A stretch of DNA of 64,000 nucleotides from Cycloclasticus sp. symbiont of Poecilosclerida sp. N (GTDB taxonomy: Bacteria > Pseudomonadota > Gammaproteobacteria > Methylococcales > Cycloclasticaceae): positions 248,001 to 312,000 of the forward strand of contig LWTM01000077.1 of assembly GCA_002101205.1 (NCBI GenBank), written 5' to 3'. Every line of letters starts with the position of its first letter. Within the stretch, counting starts at the first letter, position 1. The translations under genes and the position numbers were made by a program. This document shows, one piece after another, positions 26,433 through 36,014 of the stretch. Under the pieces are notes generated by a model that did no database searches, was not told the origin of the DNA, and was given only the letters and a program-made list of their open reading frames with translations.

Positions 26433-27408
26433 CAGCGTGTTTAGAGGTTTAACAATATTCGCAATACTTTTGACCTTATTGGTCGTTGTGCTGGGTGCAT
26501 ATGTGAGGTTGTCTGATGCCGGCTTAGGTTGCCCTGATTGGCCCGGCTGCTATGGCAGCTTGATTCTTGATGAGTCAGCAGAAGGTCTGGAGCACGCAAC
26601 TGAAAATTACGAGCGACCCTTAGAGGCGTCAAAGGCGTGGAAAGAAATGATTCATCGCTATTTTGCCAGCACATTAGGGTTGGTGATTTTGATTCTTACC
26701 TTTATCGCATGGCGGCGACCGGGGTTGGGTCAGTTAAAGTTAACGGTTTGTCTGTCTTTATTAGTGATGTTCCAAGGAGCTTTGGGGATGTGGACGGTCA
26801 CTTTATTGGTAAAGCCGGTGATTGTTATGAGCCATCTATTAGGAGGCTTAGCAACGCTGAGTTTGTTGCTGTTGCTCTTGTTACGGATTGGCAAAAGGCG
26901 ATTGCCGAGCAGGATGTGTAATGATTATGTGAAATCATTGGCGGTTATAGGCTTAATTGTTCTCGTGATGCAAATTGCCTTAGGTGGCTGGACCGGCGCA
27001 AATTATGCAGCGCTTGCCTGCCCTGATTTCCCCACGTGTTATGGCGATTCGTGGAACCCTGATGTTGATTACAAAGAAGGCTTTGTTCTATGGCGCGGGC
27101 TCGGTGTGGATTATGAATTTGGTGTGCTAAGTAACGAAGCAAGGGCGGCCATTCATTGGGTGCATCGTATAGGTGCATTGATTACGACGATTATTCTCAG
27201 TTTTTTAGCCTTCCTATTATTTAAGTTAGGCGCAGTGAAAGAGTCGTTATTACTGGTGACTTTCTTATTCGCACAGTTAGCGCTCGGTGTCCTCAATGTG
27301 CTGCTGAATTTGCCACTACACGTTGCTGTGGCGCATAATGCCATAGCAGCTGCACTTCTTTTGAGTTTAGTTTACGTAAACTTTAGGTTGGCCAAAGACC
27401 CACATTAA
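26425..27408 (+). CDS. ctaA: Heme A synthase (CtaA/Cox15)
   Basis: CtaA oxidises the C8 methyl of heme O to make heme A. The 327-residue protein has about eight membrane helices in two related halves. Visible motifs are GAYVRLSDAGLGCPDWPGCYG, EMIHRYFASTLG (heme-ligand histidine), QIALGGWTGANYAALACPDFPTC and AIHWVHRIGA. The start is ambiguous: TTG at 26425 overlaps the previous gene, GTG at 26437 is an alternative, and neither has a strong ribosome binding site, consistent with coupling. Confidence 0.94.
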   Translation: MANSVFRGLTIFAILLTLLVVVLGAYVRLSDAGLGCPDWPGCYGSLILDESAEGLEHATENYERPLEASKAWKEMIHRYFASTLGLVILILTFIAWRRPGLGQLKLTVCLSLLVMFQGALGMWTVTLLVKPVIVMSHLLGGLATLSLLLLLLLRIGKRRLPSRMCNDYVKSLAVIGLIVLVMQIALGGWTGANYAALACPDFPTCYGDSWNPDVDYKEGFVLWRGLGVDYEFGVLSNEARAAIHWVHRIGALITTIILSFLAFLLFKLGAVKESLLLVTFLFAQLALGVLNVLLNLPLHVAVAHNAIAAALLLSLVYVNFRLAKDPH

Positions 27409-27420
27409 TAAGGCTTTATT

Positions 27421-28308
27421 TTGACAGAACAAATCATAAACCCAGCAAACGGCATTCGTTGGAAAAGCTATTACGCTTTGTGCAAACCCAAAGTCGTTAT
27501 GCTAATTGTTTTTACGGCCGTTGTTGGAATGTTTCTGTCAGTGCCAGGCATGGTGCCTTGGCAACCTTTAATATTCGGCACAATAGGCATTGGTTTAGCG
27601 GCTTCATCTGCGGCAGCGATTAATCATTATTTAGATCAAAAGTTCGACGCAAAAATGGCTCGAACAAAAGGCCGACCTTTACCGCATGGTGATTTAAACG
27701 GCAAGCAGGTCTTAAGTTTCGCTTTTTCCATTGGCATTATTGCCATGTTGATTTTGATCTTTTTAGTCAATGCGTTAACGGCTTTCCTAACGTTTTTATC
27801 GCTTATCGGTTACGCCGTTGTATACACCGTGTATTTGAAACACGCAACGCCGCAAAACATTGTTATTGGCGGCGCCGCCGGCGCCGCGCCGCCGGTATTA
27901 GGTTGGTGCGCAGTCACAGCGACGATTGATCCGCACGCTTTATTGTTGTTCCTTATTATCTTTATTTGGACGCCGCCGCATTTTTGGGCGTTAGCGGTTG
28001 CACGTCGAGATGAATATGCAAAAGCTGATATTCCAATGCTCCCCGTGACGCATGGTGCCGAGTTCACACGACTCCACATAGTCCTTTATACGGTTTTATT
28101 GTTGTTGGTGAGTGTGCTGCCGTTTTTAACCGGCATGAGCGGCTTACTTTACCTAGTAACGGCAGTTGTTCTTGGTTTGGTTTTTCTTTATTACGTTATT
28201 CGGCTGAAAAAAACAGCTGATGACGTGGTCGCAATGAAAACATTTTGGTTTTCGATTATTTATTTAATGCTTTTATTTACAGCATTGTTAATAGATCATT
28301 ACGTCTAA
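27421..28308 (+). CDS. ctaB: Protoheme IX farnesyltransferase (heme O synthase)
   Basis: This UbiA-superfamily enzyme adds the farnesyl group to heme B, giving heme O for CtaA. The 295-residue protein has the prenyl-diphosphate motif [19 protein letters not shown] and a second motif region around [18 protein letters not shown], with about eight hydrophobic helices. The start codon is TTG at 27421 behind AAGG. A palindromic GC-rich run lies inside the gene around 27868-27893 (GGCGGCGCCGCCGGC...), encoding GGAAGAAPP. Also called cyoE in other bacteria. Confidence 0.95.
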   Translation: MTEQIINPANGIRWKSYYALCKPKVVMLIVFTAVVGMFLSVPGMVPWQPLIFGTIGIGLAASSAAAINHYLDQKFDAKMARTKGRPLPHGDLNGKQVLSFAFSIGIIAMLILIFLVNALTAFLTFLSLIGYAVVYTVYLKHATPQNIVIGGAAGAAPPVLGWCAVTATIDPHALLLFLIIFIWTPPHFWALAVARRDEYAKADIPMLPVTHGAEFTRLHIVLYTVLLLLVSVLPFLTGMSGLLYLVTAVVLGLVFLYYVIRLKKTADDVVAMKTFWFSIIYLMLLFTALLIDHYV

Positions 28309-28322
28309 AAGGCATTGTGAAA

Positions 28323-28901
28323 ATGAAAATAACCGCCCTCATTTGTCTTTTATTTTTACCCAACATTGTTTTTGGGAATGACTTTACAGCAGGGCGTGAT
28401 AAGAACAGCGTACAGGCGATTCAGTCGCTAGAGGCGTATGCAAAATATAAGATGGCGCAGTACGACGAAGCGCGAGAAATTTGGCTGTTATTGGCAGAAA
28501 AAAATAATAGCTCAGCGCTTATAAATTTAGCTAACTTGTATGAGCAAGGCCAAGGCGTTGAGCGAGACTTACAGCAGTCTATTGTTTATCTAAGAAGGGC
28601 TGCTGAGCTTGGTGACGTACGTGGGCAATTCCAACTTGCTATGGCCTATGAAAAGGGTTTAGGTGTTGATCGTGATTTGTGGCAGGCGGCTTTCTGGTTG
28701 GAAAAAGCGGCTCTGCAAGGTGATGAAACAGCGCAGTTCAATTTGGGCGTGATGTTGGCTACTAATTACGGTGAAGGTTTGATGACCAGTTCAAAAAAAC
28801 AGCGTACTGAAGCGGTAAAGTGGCTAACTAAAGCTGATGAAAATGACGTTGAAGATGCAGCGGAATTTCTAACATTGCTGTCGAATATGATGCGATTTTA
28901 G
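28323..28901 (+). CDS. Exported Sel1-repeat protein
   Basis: The start at 28323 (MKITALICLLFLPNIVFG) gives a clear signal peptide and a 192-residue product. The body consists of tetratricopeptide-like Sel1 repeats, with three units around LANLYEQGQGVERDLQQSIV, LAMAYEKGLGVDRDLWQA and NLGVMLATNYGEG. Such proteins act as periplasmic scaffolds for protein contacts; no partner can be named. It begins 15 bases after ctaB and is followed closely by the aspartic protease gene, so these may form a tail to the oxidase operon. Confidence 0.85.
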   Translation: MKITALICLLFLPNIVFGNDFTAGRDKNSVQAIQSLEAYAKYKMAQYDEAREIWLLLAEKNNSSALINLANLYEQGQGVERDLQQSIVYLRRAAELGDVRGQFQLAMAYEKGLGVDRDLWQAAFWLEKAALQGDETAQFNLGVMLATNYGEGLMTSSKKQRTEAVKWLTKADENDVEDAAEFLTLLSNMMRF

Positions 28902-28913
28902 GTTGCGAATATT

Positions 28914-29435
28914 GTGAAGACGGTCGACTCTAAAAATAAAATATCGAAAATGATGGTATCGCTAGCTTGGATTGGGCTGCTAGCAATGCTTGTTATTGGT
29001 TTTGATCGCTTTCTTGGAAAGCAAGCGAATCCAAATGAACGGCCAGATGTTGTTTATGCTTCTGATGGTGCTGCAGAGGTCGTTTTGCAACAAAATAAGC
29101 AAGGCCACTATATTGCCGATGGGAAATTAAACGATTATTGGGCAACTTTTGTATTGGATACAGGCGCGACGAATGTCAGCATTCCCGCGAAAGTAGCTAA
29201 AGAAATGGGCCTGACCGAAGGTCGTCCACAAAGGACGCGTACAGCAAATGGCGATATAGTTGTTTATCGTGTGATGCTCGATTCAGTAACGCTAGGGGCG
29301 ATTAAGCTAAACAATGTAACGGCACACATCAATCCAAATATGGATGGCAAGGCTGTTTTATTGGGAATGAGCTTTCTAAAACACGTTGATATGGAGCAAA
29401 AAAACAAACAGCTAACGCTACGACTTAAACCCTAA
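28914..29435 (+). CDS. Membrane-anchored retropepsin-like aspartic protease (clan AA)
   Basis: The 173-residue product has an N-terminal membrane helix (MVSLAWIGLLAMLVIGF) and a retropepsin fold with the active-site motif FVLDTGATNVSIP. The second half contains the flap region and the C-terminal AVLLGMSFLKHVDMEQ typical of the TIGR02281 family. The start codon is GTG at 28914. Substrates are not known for most of this family. The following 240 bases up to rpoH contain no recognisable gene. Confidence 0.85.
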   Translation: MKTVDSKNKISKMMVSLAWIGLLAMLVIGFDRFLGKQANPNERPDVVYASDGAAEVVLQQNKQGHYIADGKLNDYWATFVLDTGATNVSIPAKVAKEMGLTEGRPQRTRTANGDIVVYRVMLDSVTLGAIKLNNVTAHINPNMDGKAVLLGMSFLKHVDMEQKNKQLTLRLKP

Positions 29436-29675
29436 TAAATGGGAATAACAGAACCCTCCATTAACGCAAAATGTGACCAGTAGTTTTTTGCGTATGTTTT
29501 CTAAGGGCTAACGTCAAGTATAAGGCAGATTGCCCTAGTATTAGGTATATACAGGCTATTAAGAGACCTCACAGCATAACGACTGCCCTAGCTACGTTTG
29601 CGGGGTCTATATAAGTCTAACTTCTGAACATTGAAGTTGATACGTGAATAATGATAGGTCGTACAATGGTGGATA

Positions 29676-30545
29676 CTAATAGCAAAGACGAAAACCCAAT
29701 TCTTTCTTCACTTTATTCATGGCGTTCTTTTCAAGCTGTCGAATGCGTTCCGCAGATACGTGGAACTTGTCGGCAAGCTCATGCAAGGTCGACTTTTCTT
29801 GGCTTAACCAACGTTCGGCTATAATTTCGCGGCTACGTTCATCAAGGTTGCTAAGTGCTGTTTGCAGCTGCGATGAATTGTGCGTTGTTTGGTCATGCGT
29901 TTCGACCAAGCTGGCTGGGTTAAGCTCTTCATCGGCCACGAAAGTGGCCGGCGTATGAACAAGCTCGTCTGATTCAGTATTATCATCTTGATGCCCATCA
30001 AACGCCATATCAAAATTACTCAGGCGTTTTTCCATTTCATACACGGCAGACTTATCAACGCCAAGGTCATTTGCGATAGCATCAGCCTCGCTCTCGTTTA
30101 ACCAAGAAAGGTTTTTTTTATGCTTTCTCAGGTTAAAGAATAATTTACGTTGCGCTTTCGTGGTGGCGATTTTCACAATGCGCCAGTTTTTGATAACGAA
30201 TTCGTGGATTTCGGATTTAATCCAATGCACGGCATAAGATACGAGACGAACACCCATTTCTGGATCGAAGCGCTTTACAGCCTTCATCAAGCCAATGCTA
30301 CCTTCTTGGATTAAGTCGGGTAATGCTAAGCCATAGCCGCTATAGCTTCTTGCGATATGGATAACGTAACGCATATGCGATAACACCAGCGTACGCGCCG
30401 CTTCAATATCATTATCATCACGCAAACGAGTTGCGAGATCTCTTTCTTGCTCTGCCGTTAAAGCGGGCACAGAGGAAACAGATGCGATATAGGCATCCAA
30501 AGAACCAGCTGATAAACGAGTAGGTAAAGCTAACGCGTGGGTCAT
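29676..30545 (-). CDS. rpoH: RNA polymerase sigma-32 factor RpoH
   Basis: Sigma-32 directs transcription of heat-shock genes. The ATG at 30545 (MTHALALP) has GAGGAG upstream and gives 289 residues, near E. coli's 284; a TTG four codons upstream is less likely. Region 2 includes LPDLIQEGSIGLMKAVKRFDP and VRLVSYAVHWIKSEIHEFVI. The RpoH box region is at about residues 128-142 (TTKAQRKLFFNLRK), and region 4 has TLHELADKFHVSAERIRQLEK. It follows ftsEX in the conserved order and has its own promoter. Confidence 0.97.
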   Translation of the reverse strand: MTHALALPTRLSAGSLDAYIASVSSVPALTAEQERDLATRLRDDNDIEAARTLVLSHMRYVIHIARSYSGYGLALPDLIQEGSIGLMKAVKRFDPEMGVRLVSYAVHWIKSEIHEFVIKNWRIVKIATTKAQRKLFFNLRKHKKNLSWLNESEADAIANDLGVDKSAVYEMEKRLSNFDMAFDGHQDDNTESDELVHTPATFVADEELNPASLVETHDQTTHNSSQLQTALSNLDERSREIIAERWLSQEKSTLHELADKFHVSAERIRQLEKNAMNKVKKELGFRLCY

Positions 30546-30601
30546 AGTACTCCTCAAAGTTTGGTGCCAATAGACCTAGCACCCACATCATAAGACCGCT
30601 A

Positions 30602-30631
30602 ATTATAGCAATAGTTCTGTTTATAAGGCAA
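30602..30631 (-). promoter_or_regulatory. Sigma-70-type promoter of rpoH
   Basis: Reading on the minus strand, TTGCCT (30631-30626) and a perfect TATAAT (30607-30602) are separated by 18 bases, about 57 bases before the rpoH ATG. This allows rpoH to be expressed apart from ftsX, which ends only 31 bases further upstream. An mRNA thermosensor in the roughly 50-base leader is possible by analogy with E. coli but not evident by eye. Confidence 0.7.
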
Positions 30632-30661
30632 TTTTGGCGTTAAAGAAACGTTCTGCGGGCT

Positions 30662-31621
30662 TTAACTTTCCAGCTCATTCAAATAGCGACTAACAACGAT
30701 CCAAGCGCCAATAATGCCAAGAAAGACCGAGAAAGTAACCCATAAAACCGCATGAATGAGAGGCATAAAAGCTAAATTGAATGAGTTGTTGTACAACATA
30801 GCTAAGGAGCTTGTGGGCCCGTCAATTAGCCAAACAGATAAATTAACGAGAATACAGGCAAAAATGCCGCCTAGGAATCCGTACCAAAAGCCACTGTAGA
30901 GAAAAGGACGCATAATGAACGCGTGAGTGGCGCCGACCAAGCGCATGATATCAATCTCATCGTGGCGGTTTTGTAGCTCCAAGCGAATGGTATTACTAAT
31001 AATCAGCAAGACGGCCAAACCCAATAAAATGGTGATGATGGTAACGCCGCGTTGTGCAACATTCAAAATACCGTTTAAACGATCTAACCAGCCCATGTCC
31101 ATTTGTACCAGCTGAATATTAGGGCGTTGTTTTAGTTCGCTAACAAGTAATCTCAGGCTAATTTGGTTGTCGATGCTGTGAAGGGGTGTTATCTGAATAA
31201 CATGTGGCAAAGGGTTACTAGCGAGTACGCTAATAGCAGTACCGAAGCCACTGTATTGGCGAAACTCTTCAAGGGCTGCATTCTTATCAATTAAATTGGT
31301 TTCAATGATCTTAGGGTCTCGTTGCAATGAATCAGATAATATTTTTGCCTGCTTAAGTGTGACGGATTGCCTGAGGAAGACAGAAATATTATTATTTAAG
31401 TCGATTTGGCCGCTCAATGACTGAATATTATTAACCGATACCAATAAACCTGATGGTAGAGATAAGGTGATAGCAATAACACTCACCGTCATTATGAAAT
31501 TAAACGGCGCTATGAAAAAGCGGCCAAGGCTTGAGAAAAATGTACGCAGGTGAATGAGTAAATATGCGTGCACACTGAAGCGACCTTGAGGTCGTTGGAT
31601 ATTACTGCGACGACTAGCCAC
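30662..31621 (-). CDS. ftsX: Cell division protein FtsX
   Basis: FtsX is the membrane partner of FtsE; together they control peptidoglycan hydrolases at the septum. I start it at GTG 31621 (reads as VASRRSNIQRPQGRFSV), overlapping the ftsE stop by 8 bases, which gives 319 residues. The frame is open further upstream but only through ftsE. Visible features are a cytoplasmic N-tail, a first helix (FNFIMTVSVIAITLSLP), a periplasmic loop with the SVFLRQSVTLKQAKIL region, and three C-terminal helices including GVTIITILLGLAVLLIISNT. Confidence 0.94.
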   Translation of the reverse strand: MASRRSNIQRPQGRFSVHAYLLIHLRTFFSSLGRFFIAPFNFIMTVSVIAITLSLPSGLLVSVNNIQSLSGQIDLNNNISVFLRQSVTLKQAKILSDSLQRDPKIIETNLIDKNAALEEFRQYSGFGTAISVLASNPLPHVIQITPLHSIDNQISLRLLVSELKQRPNIQLVQMDMGWLDRLNGILNVAQRGVTIITILLGLAVLLIISNTIRLELQNRHDEIDIMRLVGATHAFIMRPFLYSGFWYGFLGGIFACILVNLSVWLIDGPTSSLAMLYNNSFNLAFMPLIHAVLWVTFSVFLGIIGAWIVVSRYLNELES

Positions 31622-32276
31622 TGTGTTGCACCATTTCGCCGTTGGATAACTGCAGTGTGCGATACCCCATACGCTGTATAAGGGGCACATCATGACTGGC
31701 GATAAGCACGGTAACGCCCACTCGATTGAACTGTTCAAACAGTTGTATTATTTCTTCAGATAAAGCGGGGTCTAGGTTACCGGTTGGTTCGTCGGCTAAA
31801 ATCATCGGTGGTCTGTTGACGACAGCACGGGCGATGCCAATACGCTGTTGTTCGCCACCAGAAAGGGTAATAGGGTACCGTTTCTCTTTACCAAGCAGAC
31901 TTACCTTGTCCAAAGCTGCGCGAACGCGCCGTTTAATTTCATGCCTATCGATGCCTGCAATAATTAACGGAAGCGCAACATTGTCGAATACAGTATGGTC
32001 GTGCAATAAACGGTGGTCTTGAAAAATCATGCCAATCTTGCGCCGCGCATAGGGTATGTTTCGTTTTGAAATTCGGCCGATATTTTGATTGTCCAGCATC
32101 ACTTGGCCTTGGGTGCTGCGTTCAAGAATAGCGATTAATTTCAGTAGCGTGCTTTTGCCCGCACCAGAATGCCCCGTTAAAAAAGCCATTTCACCATTAC
32201 TTAATTCAAAATTGACGTTTTTTAAAGCGTCGATGCCACCAGGGTATCGTTTACTAACATTAATAAATTGAAGCAT
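31614..32276 (-). CDS. ftsE: Cell division ATP-binding protein FtsE
   Basis: FtsE is the ABC ATPase of the FtsEX divisome complex. The 220-residue protein carries Walker A GHSGAGKSTL, the Q-loop, the signature LSGGEQQRIGIARA, Walker B MILADEPTGNLDP and the switch histidine in ASHDVPLI. It lies 6 bases after ftsY and overlaps ftsX, preserving the ftsY-ftsE-ftsX-rpoH order found across gammaproteobacteria. Confidence 0.97.
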   Translation of the reverse strand: MLQFINVSKRYPGGIDALKNVNFELSNGEMAFLTGHSGAGKSTLLKLIAILERSTQGQVMLDNQNIGRISKRNIPYARRKIGMIFQDHRLLHDHTVFDNVALPLIIAGIDRHEIKRRVRAALDKVSLLGKEKRYPITLSGGEQQRIGIARAVVNRPPMILADEPTGNLDPALSEEIIQLFEQFNRVGVTVLIASHDVPLIQRMGYRTLQLSNGEMVQHSG

Positions 32277-32282
32277 AGGAGC

Positions 32283-33281
32283 CTATTTTTCGACGTTCTG
32301 TTTTTCGAAAAGCGCTTCTGTAAATTCGAGCGCATTAAATTCACGTAAATCATCAATACCTTCGCCAATACCAATAAACCGAATAGCTAAATTGAATTGA
32401 TTAGCCAGCGCGAAAATAATGCCACCTTTAGCGGTACCATCTAACTTGGTGAGGGTGATACTGGTAAGCGGCGTTGCTTCATTAAAGTGTTTTGTTTGGA
32501 CGACAGCGTTTTGACCAATGCCGGCATCAAGAACGAGCATCGTTTCATGTGGCGCCTGCTCATCAATTTTTTTAATGACACGGTTTATTTTACTCAATTC
32601 ATTCATCAAATTGGTTTGCGTATGCAGGCGGCCTGCAGTATCTGCCAGTAATACGTCGATGTTGCGAGCGCGTGCTTTTTCAAACGCATCGTAAATAACG
32701 GAGGCGGAATCTGCTCCGCTATGCTGGGCGACTACGTCAATGTTATTACGCATTCCCCATTCTTGTAATTGCTCGATGGCAGCGGCTCTAAATGTATCAC
32801 CTGCGGCCAGCATGACGCTTTTCCCCTCGGCTTGTAAGCGCTTGGCTAATTTGCCGATAGTGGTGGTTTTACCCATGCCATTAACGCCGACCACTAAGAT
32901 AACAAACGTCCCCTCACCCTCTGGAATGTGCAGTGGTTGTTGATTAGGCTCTAAAATGGATAACATTTCTTCTTGTAACGCGGTCGTTAGTGCTTGAGGA
33001 TCGGATAACTGTTTTCGAGCAACGCGCTGGGTCAAATTGTTAATGATTTGCTGAGTCGCTTCAATGCCAACATCCGCTGTCAGAAGAAGCATTTCTAACT
33101 CTTCAAATAAGTCATCGTCTATCTGTTTTTTGCTTAAAAACAGATCGCTTAGATCGGTTGTTAATCTTGTGCGTGTTTTTGTAAGCTGACTGTTTAAACG
33201 TCCAAAGAAACTTCCATTCGTTTCTTTAATGGGAGATTTATCAGTCGTATTAGTGCCTTTCTTGTTGCCAAATCCAAACAT
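32283..33281 (-). CDS. ftsY: Signal recognition particle receptor FtsY
   Basis: FtsY receives SRP-ribosome complexes at the inner membrane. The 332-residue protein has a short charged N-terminal region, a helical N domain (KKQIDDDLFEELEMLLLTADV) and a GTPase G domain. Nucleotide motifs are GVNGMGKTTTIGKLA, the DTAGR motif (LLADTAGRLHTQ) and TKLDGTAKGG. The acidic A domain of E. coli FtsY is nearly absent, as in many other gammaproteobacteria. It is divergent from the M16 peptidase genes. Confidence 0.97.
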   Translation of the reverse strand: MFGFGNKKGTNTTDKSPIKETNGSFFGRLNSQLTKTRTRLTTDLSDLFLSKKQIDDDLFEELEMLLLTADVGIEATQQIINNLTQRVARKQLSDPQALTTALQEEMLSILEPNQQPLHIPEGEGTFVILVVGVNGMGKTTTIGKLAKRLQAEGKSVMLAAGDTFRAAAIEQLQEWGMRNNIDVVAQHSGADSASVIYDAFEKARARNIDVLLADTAGRLHTQTNLMNELSKINRVIKKIDEQAPHETMLVLDAGIGQNAVVQTKHFNEATPLTSITLTKLDGTAKGGIIFALANQFNLAIRFIGIGEGIDDLREFNALEFTEALFEKQNVEK

Positions 33282-33355
33282 GATATCGTGTCTTTTTAAG
33301 GGAATTTTATCGTAAAATACCCATTCTAATATGTTTACGCTTAAGTGAGAACAAT

Positions 33356-34708
33356 ATGAAAAAACTTTCAGCAGTGATTATTTTTTTGACTGGTCTTTAT
33401 GCGCTTAGCAGTTTTGCCTCACCAAAAGTTTCGCCTAATATAGTACACGAAAAAGTGCTGAAAAATGGTTTAAAAATACTGGTTAAAGAAGACAGACGGG
33501 CGCCGGTGATGGTCTCTCAACTTTGGTATAAAGTAGGCGCAAGTTACGAGCACGGTGGTATTACGGGTCTGTCGCATGTTTTAGAACACATGATGTTTCA
33601 AGGAACGCACGGTACCTTGCCTGGGGAGTTTTCTAAAATCATTGCTGAAAATGGTGGGCGTGAGAATGCTTTCACTGGCGCAGATTACACGGCCTACTTC
33701 CAAGTCATGGAGGCCTCTCGCTTGGAAGTGAGTTTAAAGCTTGAAGCAGACAGAATGCAGAACTTAAAATTTCAACAAAAAGAGTTTGCGAAAGAGTTAC
33801 AGGTTGTGATGGAAGAGCGCCGTATGCGCACAGAAGACAAGCCACAAGGGCAAACATATGAGTACTTCAAAGCATTAGCGTATACAAATAGTCCATACCG
33901 CAATCCAATTATAGGTTGGATGCAAGATTTAGAAGACATGGAATTAGCAGATTTGGCTGATTGGTATAAGAGATGGTATTCACCCAATAATGCAACATTG
34001 GTCGTGGTAGGTGATGTAAACGCGAAGAATGTGTTTGTATTGGCAGAGCAATATTTTGGAGGTATTCCAACGGTAAATTTTAAACCAGTTAAAAACCGTA
34101 CTGAGGTCCCTCAGGTCGGTATTCGACGTGCTGTGGTTAAACAAAAGGCAAAGGTTCCTTACTTACTGATGGGCTATAAAGTTCCTGTACTGAATTCGGT
34201 TGAGGATGATGCCGACATTTATGCCTTAGAAGTATTGTCTGGCATTTTAAGCGGCGGCAGCAGTGCCCGTTTAGCGTCTCGTTTAGTGCGTGGTTCGCAA
34301 GTCGCAACCAGTGCCAGTGCTGGTTATGACATGAACGCAAGGTTGCCAACACTGTTTCTTTTTGATGCTGTGCCGGTCAAAGGTACGACGGTAAAGAGCC
34401 TAGAAAATGCTTTGTTAGAACAGCTTAAATTATTAAAAGAACACCCTGTTGAAAAGAAAGAGTTAGACAGAATTAAAGCACAGGTGATCGCCTCATCTGT
34501 GTATGAGAAGGACTCTAATTTTTATCAAGCTATGCAGTTAGGCATGCTGAATACAGTCGGTGTTGGTTGGCAAAAAGGTGAGGCTTATGTGGAAAAGGTA
34601 AAAGCAATTACAGCCGAACAAATTCAAGCGGTGGCGAGCAGGTATTTAATTGAAGATCACCTTACGGTGGTGCATATGCAAGTTGAGGAGATGCAAGGTG
34701 CGCATTAA
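33356..34708 (+). CDS. M16 family zinc metallopeptidase, active-type subunit
   Basis: The 450-residue protein has a signal peptide (AVIIFLTGLYALSSFA) and the inverted zinc motif HVLEH (His74, Glu77, His78) with the downstream glutamate region ENGGRENAFTGADYTAYF. This is the catalytic type of the M16B pitrilysin-like family, which degrades peptides in the periplasm. The next gene encodes a second M16 protein without the zinc motif, so the two probably form a heterodimer. This order, between ftsY (divergent) and rsmD, is widespread in gammaproteobacteria. The stop overlaps the next start by 11 bases. Confidence 0.93.
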   Translation: MKKLSAVIIFLTGLYALSSFASPKVSPNIVHEKVLKNGLKILVKEDRRAPVMVSQLWYKVGASYEHGGITGLSHVLEHMMFQGTHGTLPGEFSKIIAENGGRENAFTGADYTAYFQVMEASRLEVSLKLEADRMQNLKFQQKEFAKELQVVMEERRMRTEDKPQGQTYEYFKALAYTNSPYRNPIIGWMQDLEDMELADLADWYKRWYSPNNATLVVVGDVNAKNVFVLAEQYFGGIPTVNFKPVKNRTEVPQVGIRRAVVKQKAKVPYLLMGYKVPVLNSVEDDADIYALEVLSGILSGGSSARLASRLVRGSQVATSASAGYDMNARLPTLFLFDAVPVKGTTVKSLENALLEQLKLLKEHPVEKKELDRIKAQVIASSVYEKDSNFYQAMQLGMLNTVGVGWQKGEAYVEKVKAITAEQIQAVASRYLIEDHLTVVHMQVEEMQGAH

Positions 34709-36014
34709 CACGGGGGCTTTTATAGGTGCATTGTTATTGGCTAGTACCGCCAGTTTTGCTATGCCGAGTATTCAACATTGGCAAACCACCAATGGCGTGA
34801 ATGTGTATTTCGTAGCGACAAAAGGGTTACCCATTTTAGATGCTCGCGTAGTGTTTGATGCAGGGAGTGTAAGAGACGGTGAAAAAGCTGGGGTGGCAGC
34901 TTTAACCGGTGCCTTACTAGAGCTCGGTGCGGCTGGGAAAAGTGCGCAAGATATCGCCGAGCAGCTTGAAAGTGTTGGTGCACAGATGGACACATCAACA
35001 TCGCGTGACTTCACATCAATTTCTTTTAGAAGCTTAACCGATGTGAAAGCATTGGAAACTTCTTGGGGTGTTTTAAAGCAGGTAGTGAATGAGCCGGATT
35101 TCCCTAAAGCCGATTTTAAGCGAGAAAAAAAACGTACTTTATTAGCGATCACTCAGCGTGAAGAGTCACCTGGAATATTAGCGCAATTAGCTTTATATAA
35201 AGAAATTTTTAATGGCCATGCGTACGGTAACGCCATACGAGGCGTTGAAAGTACAGTAAGCCAGTTGGCGGTTAGTGACCTTGAGCATTTTTACAAGCAG
35301 TACTACGTCGCTAATAATTTAAAGATTGTTCTCGTGGGCGGCTTATCAACAGCGCAAGCGAAGAATATGGTTGAAGGTTTGGTCGGTAAGCTGCCTTTAG
35401 GTATTAAGGCGAAAACGATTACAACAGTAGAGGCTGTACAAACAGGTAAAACCATTCACCAAGAACACCCCTCGCAGCAAACGCATATGTTGTATGGCTT
35501 GCCCGTTTTAAAGCACAATGATTCGGACTATTTCGCACTATACGTCGGTAACCATATTCTAGGTGGCGGCGGGTTTAGTTCACAAATTGTTAAAGAAATT
35601 CGTGAAAAACGAGGGCTCGCATATAGTGCATACAGCTATTTTCACCCCATGGTTGAAAAGGGTCCTTTTCTAATCGGTTTACAAACGCGTAATAAAAAAG
35701 TTGAAGAAGCAGCGGCAACGGTTAAACAAATGCTGAAAAGTTTCATTGAACATGGTCCAACAACAGATGAATTAATAGCCGCTAAGAAAAACATTATCGG
35801 TGGCTTTGCGCTAAAGCTGGATAGTAACAAGAAGTTGCTGGGTCATGTTGCTAGTATCGCTGCAAGTAATGCACCTCTTGATTATCTAAATACGTATATG
35901 GCTAAGGTTAAAGCAGTAACGCGTGAGCAAATAGCGGATGCGTTTCAGCGCCGGATTAAAATAGATAGCATGGTAATGGTCACGGTTGGACAGACGGTGC
36001 GCAGTAAAAAATAA
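34698..36014 (+). CDS. M16 family peptidase-like protein, inactive-type subunit
   Basis: I place the start at GTG 34698 (reads as VRINTGAFIGALLLASTASFA), giving a signal peptide and 438 residues with GAGGAG upstream. The frame is open from 34650 but without a signal peptide. Where the active subunit has HxxEH this protein reads AGVAALTGALLELGAAGK, so zinc binding is lost. The C-terminal half keeps the substrate-binding R/Y-type motif (EIREKRGLAYSAYSYF). It is probably the non-catalytic partner of the preceding protein. The stop overlaps the rsmD ATG by one base. Confidence 0.92.
   Translation: MRINTGAFIGALLLASTASFAMPSIQHWQTTNGVNVYFVATKGLPILDARVVFDAGSVRDGEKAGVAALTGALLELGAAGKSAQDIAEQLESVGAQMDTSTSRDFTSISFRSLTDVKALETSWGVLKQVVNEPDFPKADFKREKKRTLLAITQREESPGILAQLALYKEIFNGHAYGNAIRGVESTVSQLAVSDLEHFYKQYYVANNLKIVLVGGLSTAQAKNMVEGLVGKLPLGIKAKTITTVEAVQTGKTIHQEHPSQQTHMLYGLPVLKHNDSDYFALYVGNHILGGGGFSSQIVKEIREKRGLAYSAYSYFHPMVEKGPFLIGLQTRNKKVEEAAATVKQMLKSFIEHGPTTDELIAAKKNIIGGFALKLDSNKKLLGHVASIAASNAPLDYLNTYMAKVKAVTREQIADAFQRRIKIDSMVMVTVGQTVRSKK

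Noticed and set aside
27868-27893. GC-rich palindromic run in ctaB as a possible terminator or structured element
   Set aside because: It lies within a conserved coding segment (GGAAGAAPP), has no T-run, and is explained by codon choice for glycine, alanine and proline.
29436-29675. Possible gene or RNA in the gap between the aspartic protease gene and rpoH
   Set aside because: No frame with a start and recognisable product and no clear structured RNA could be seen.
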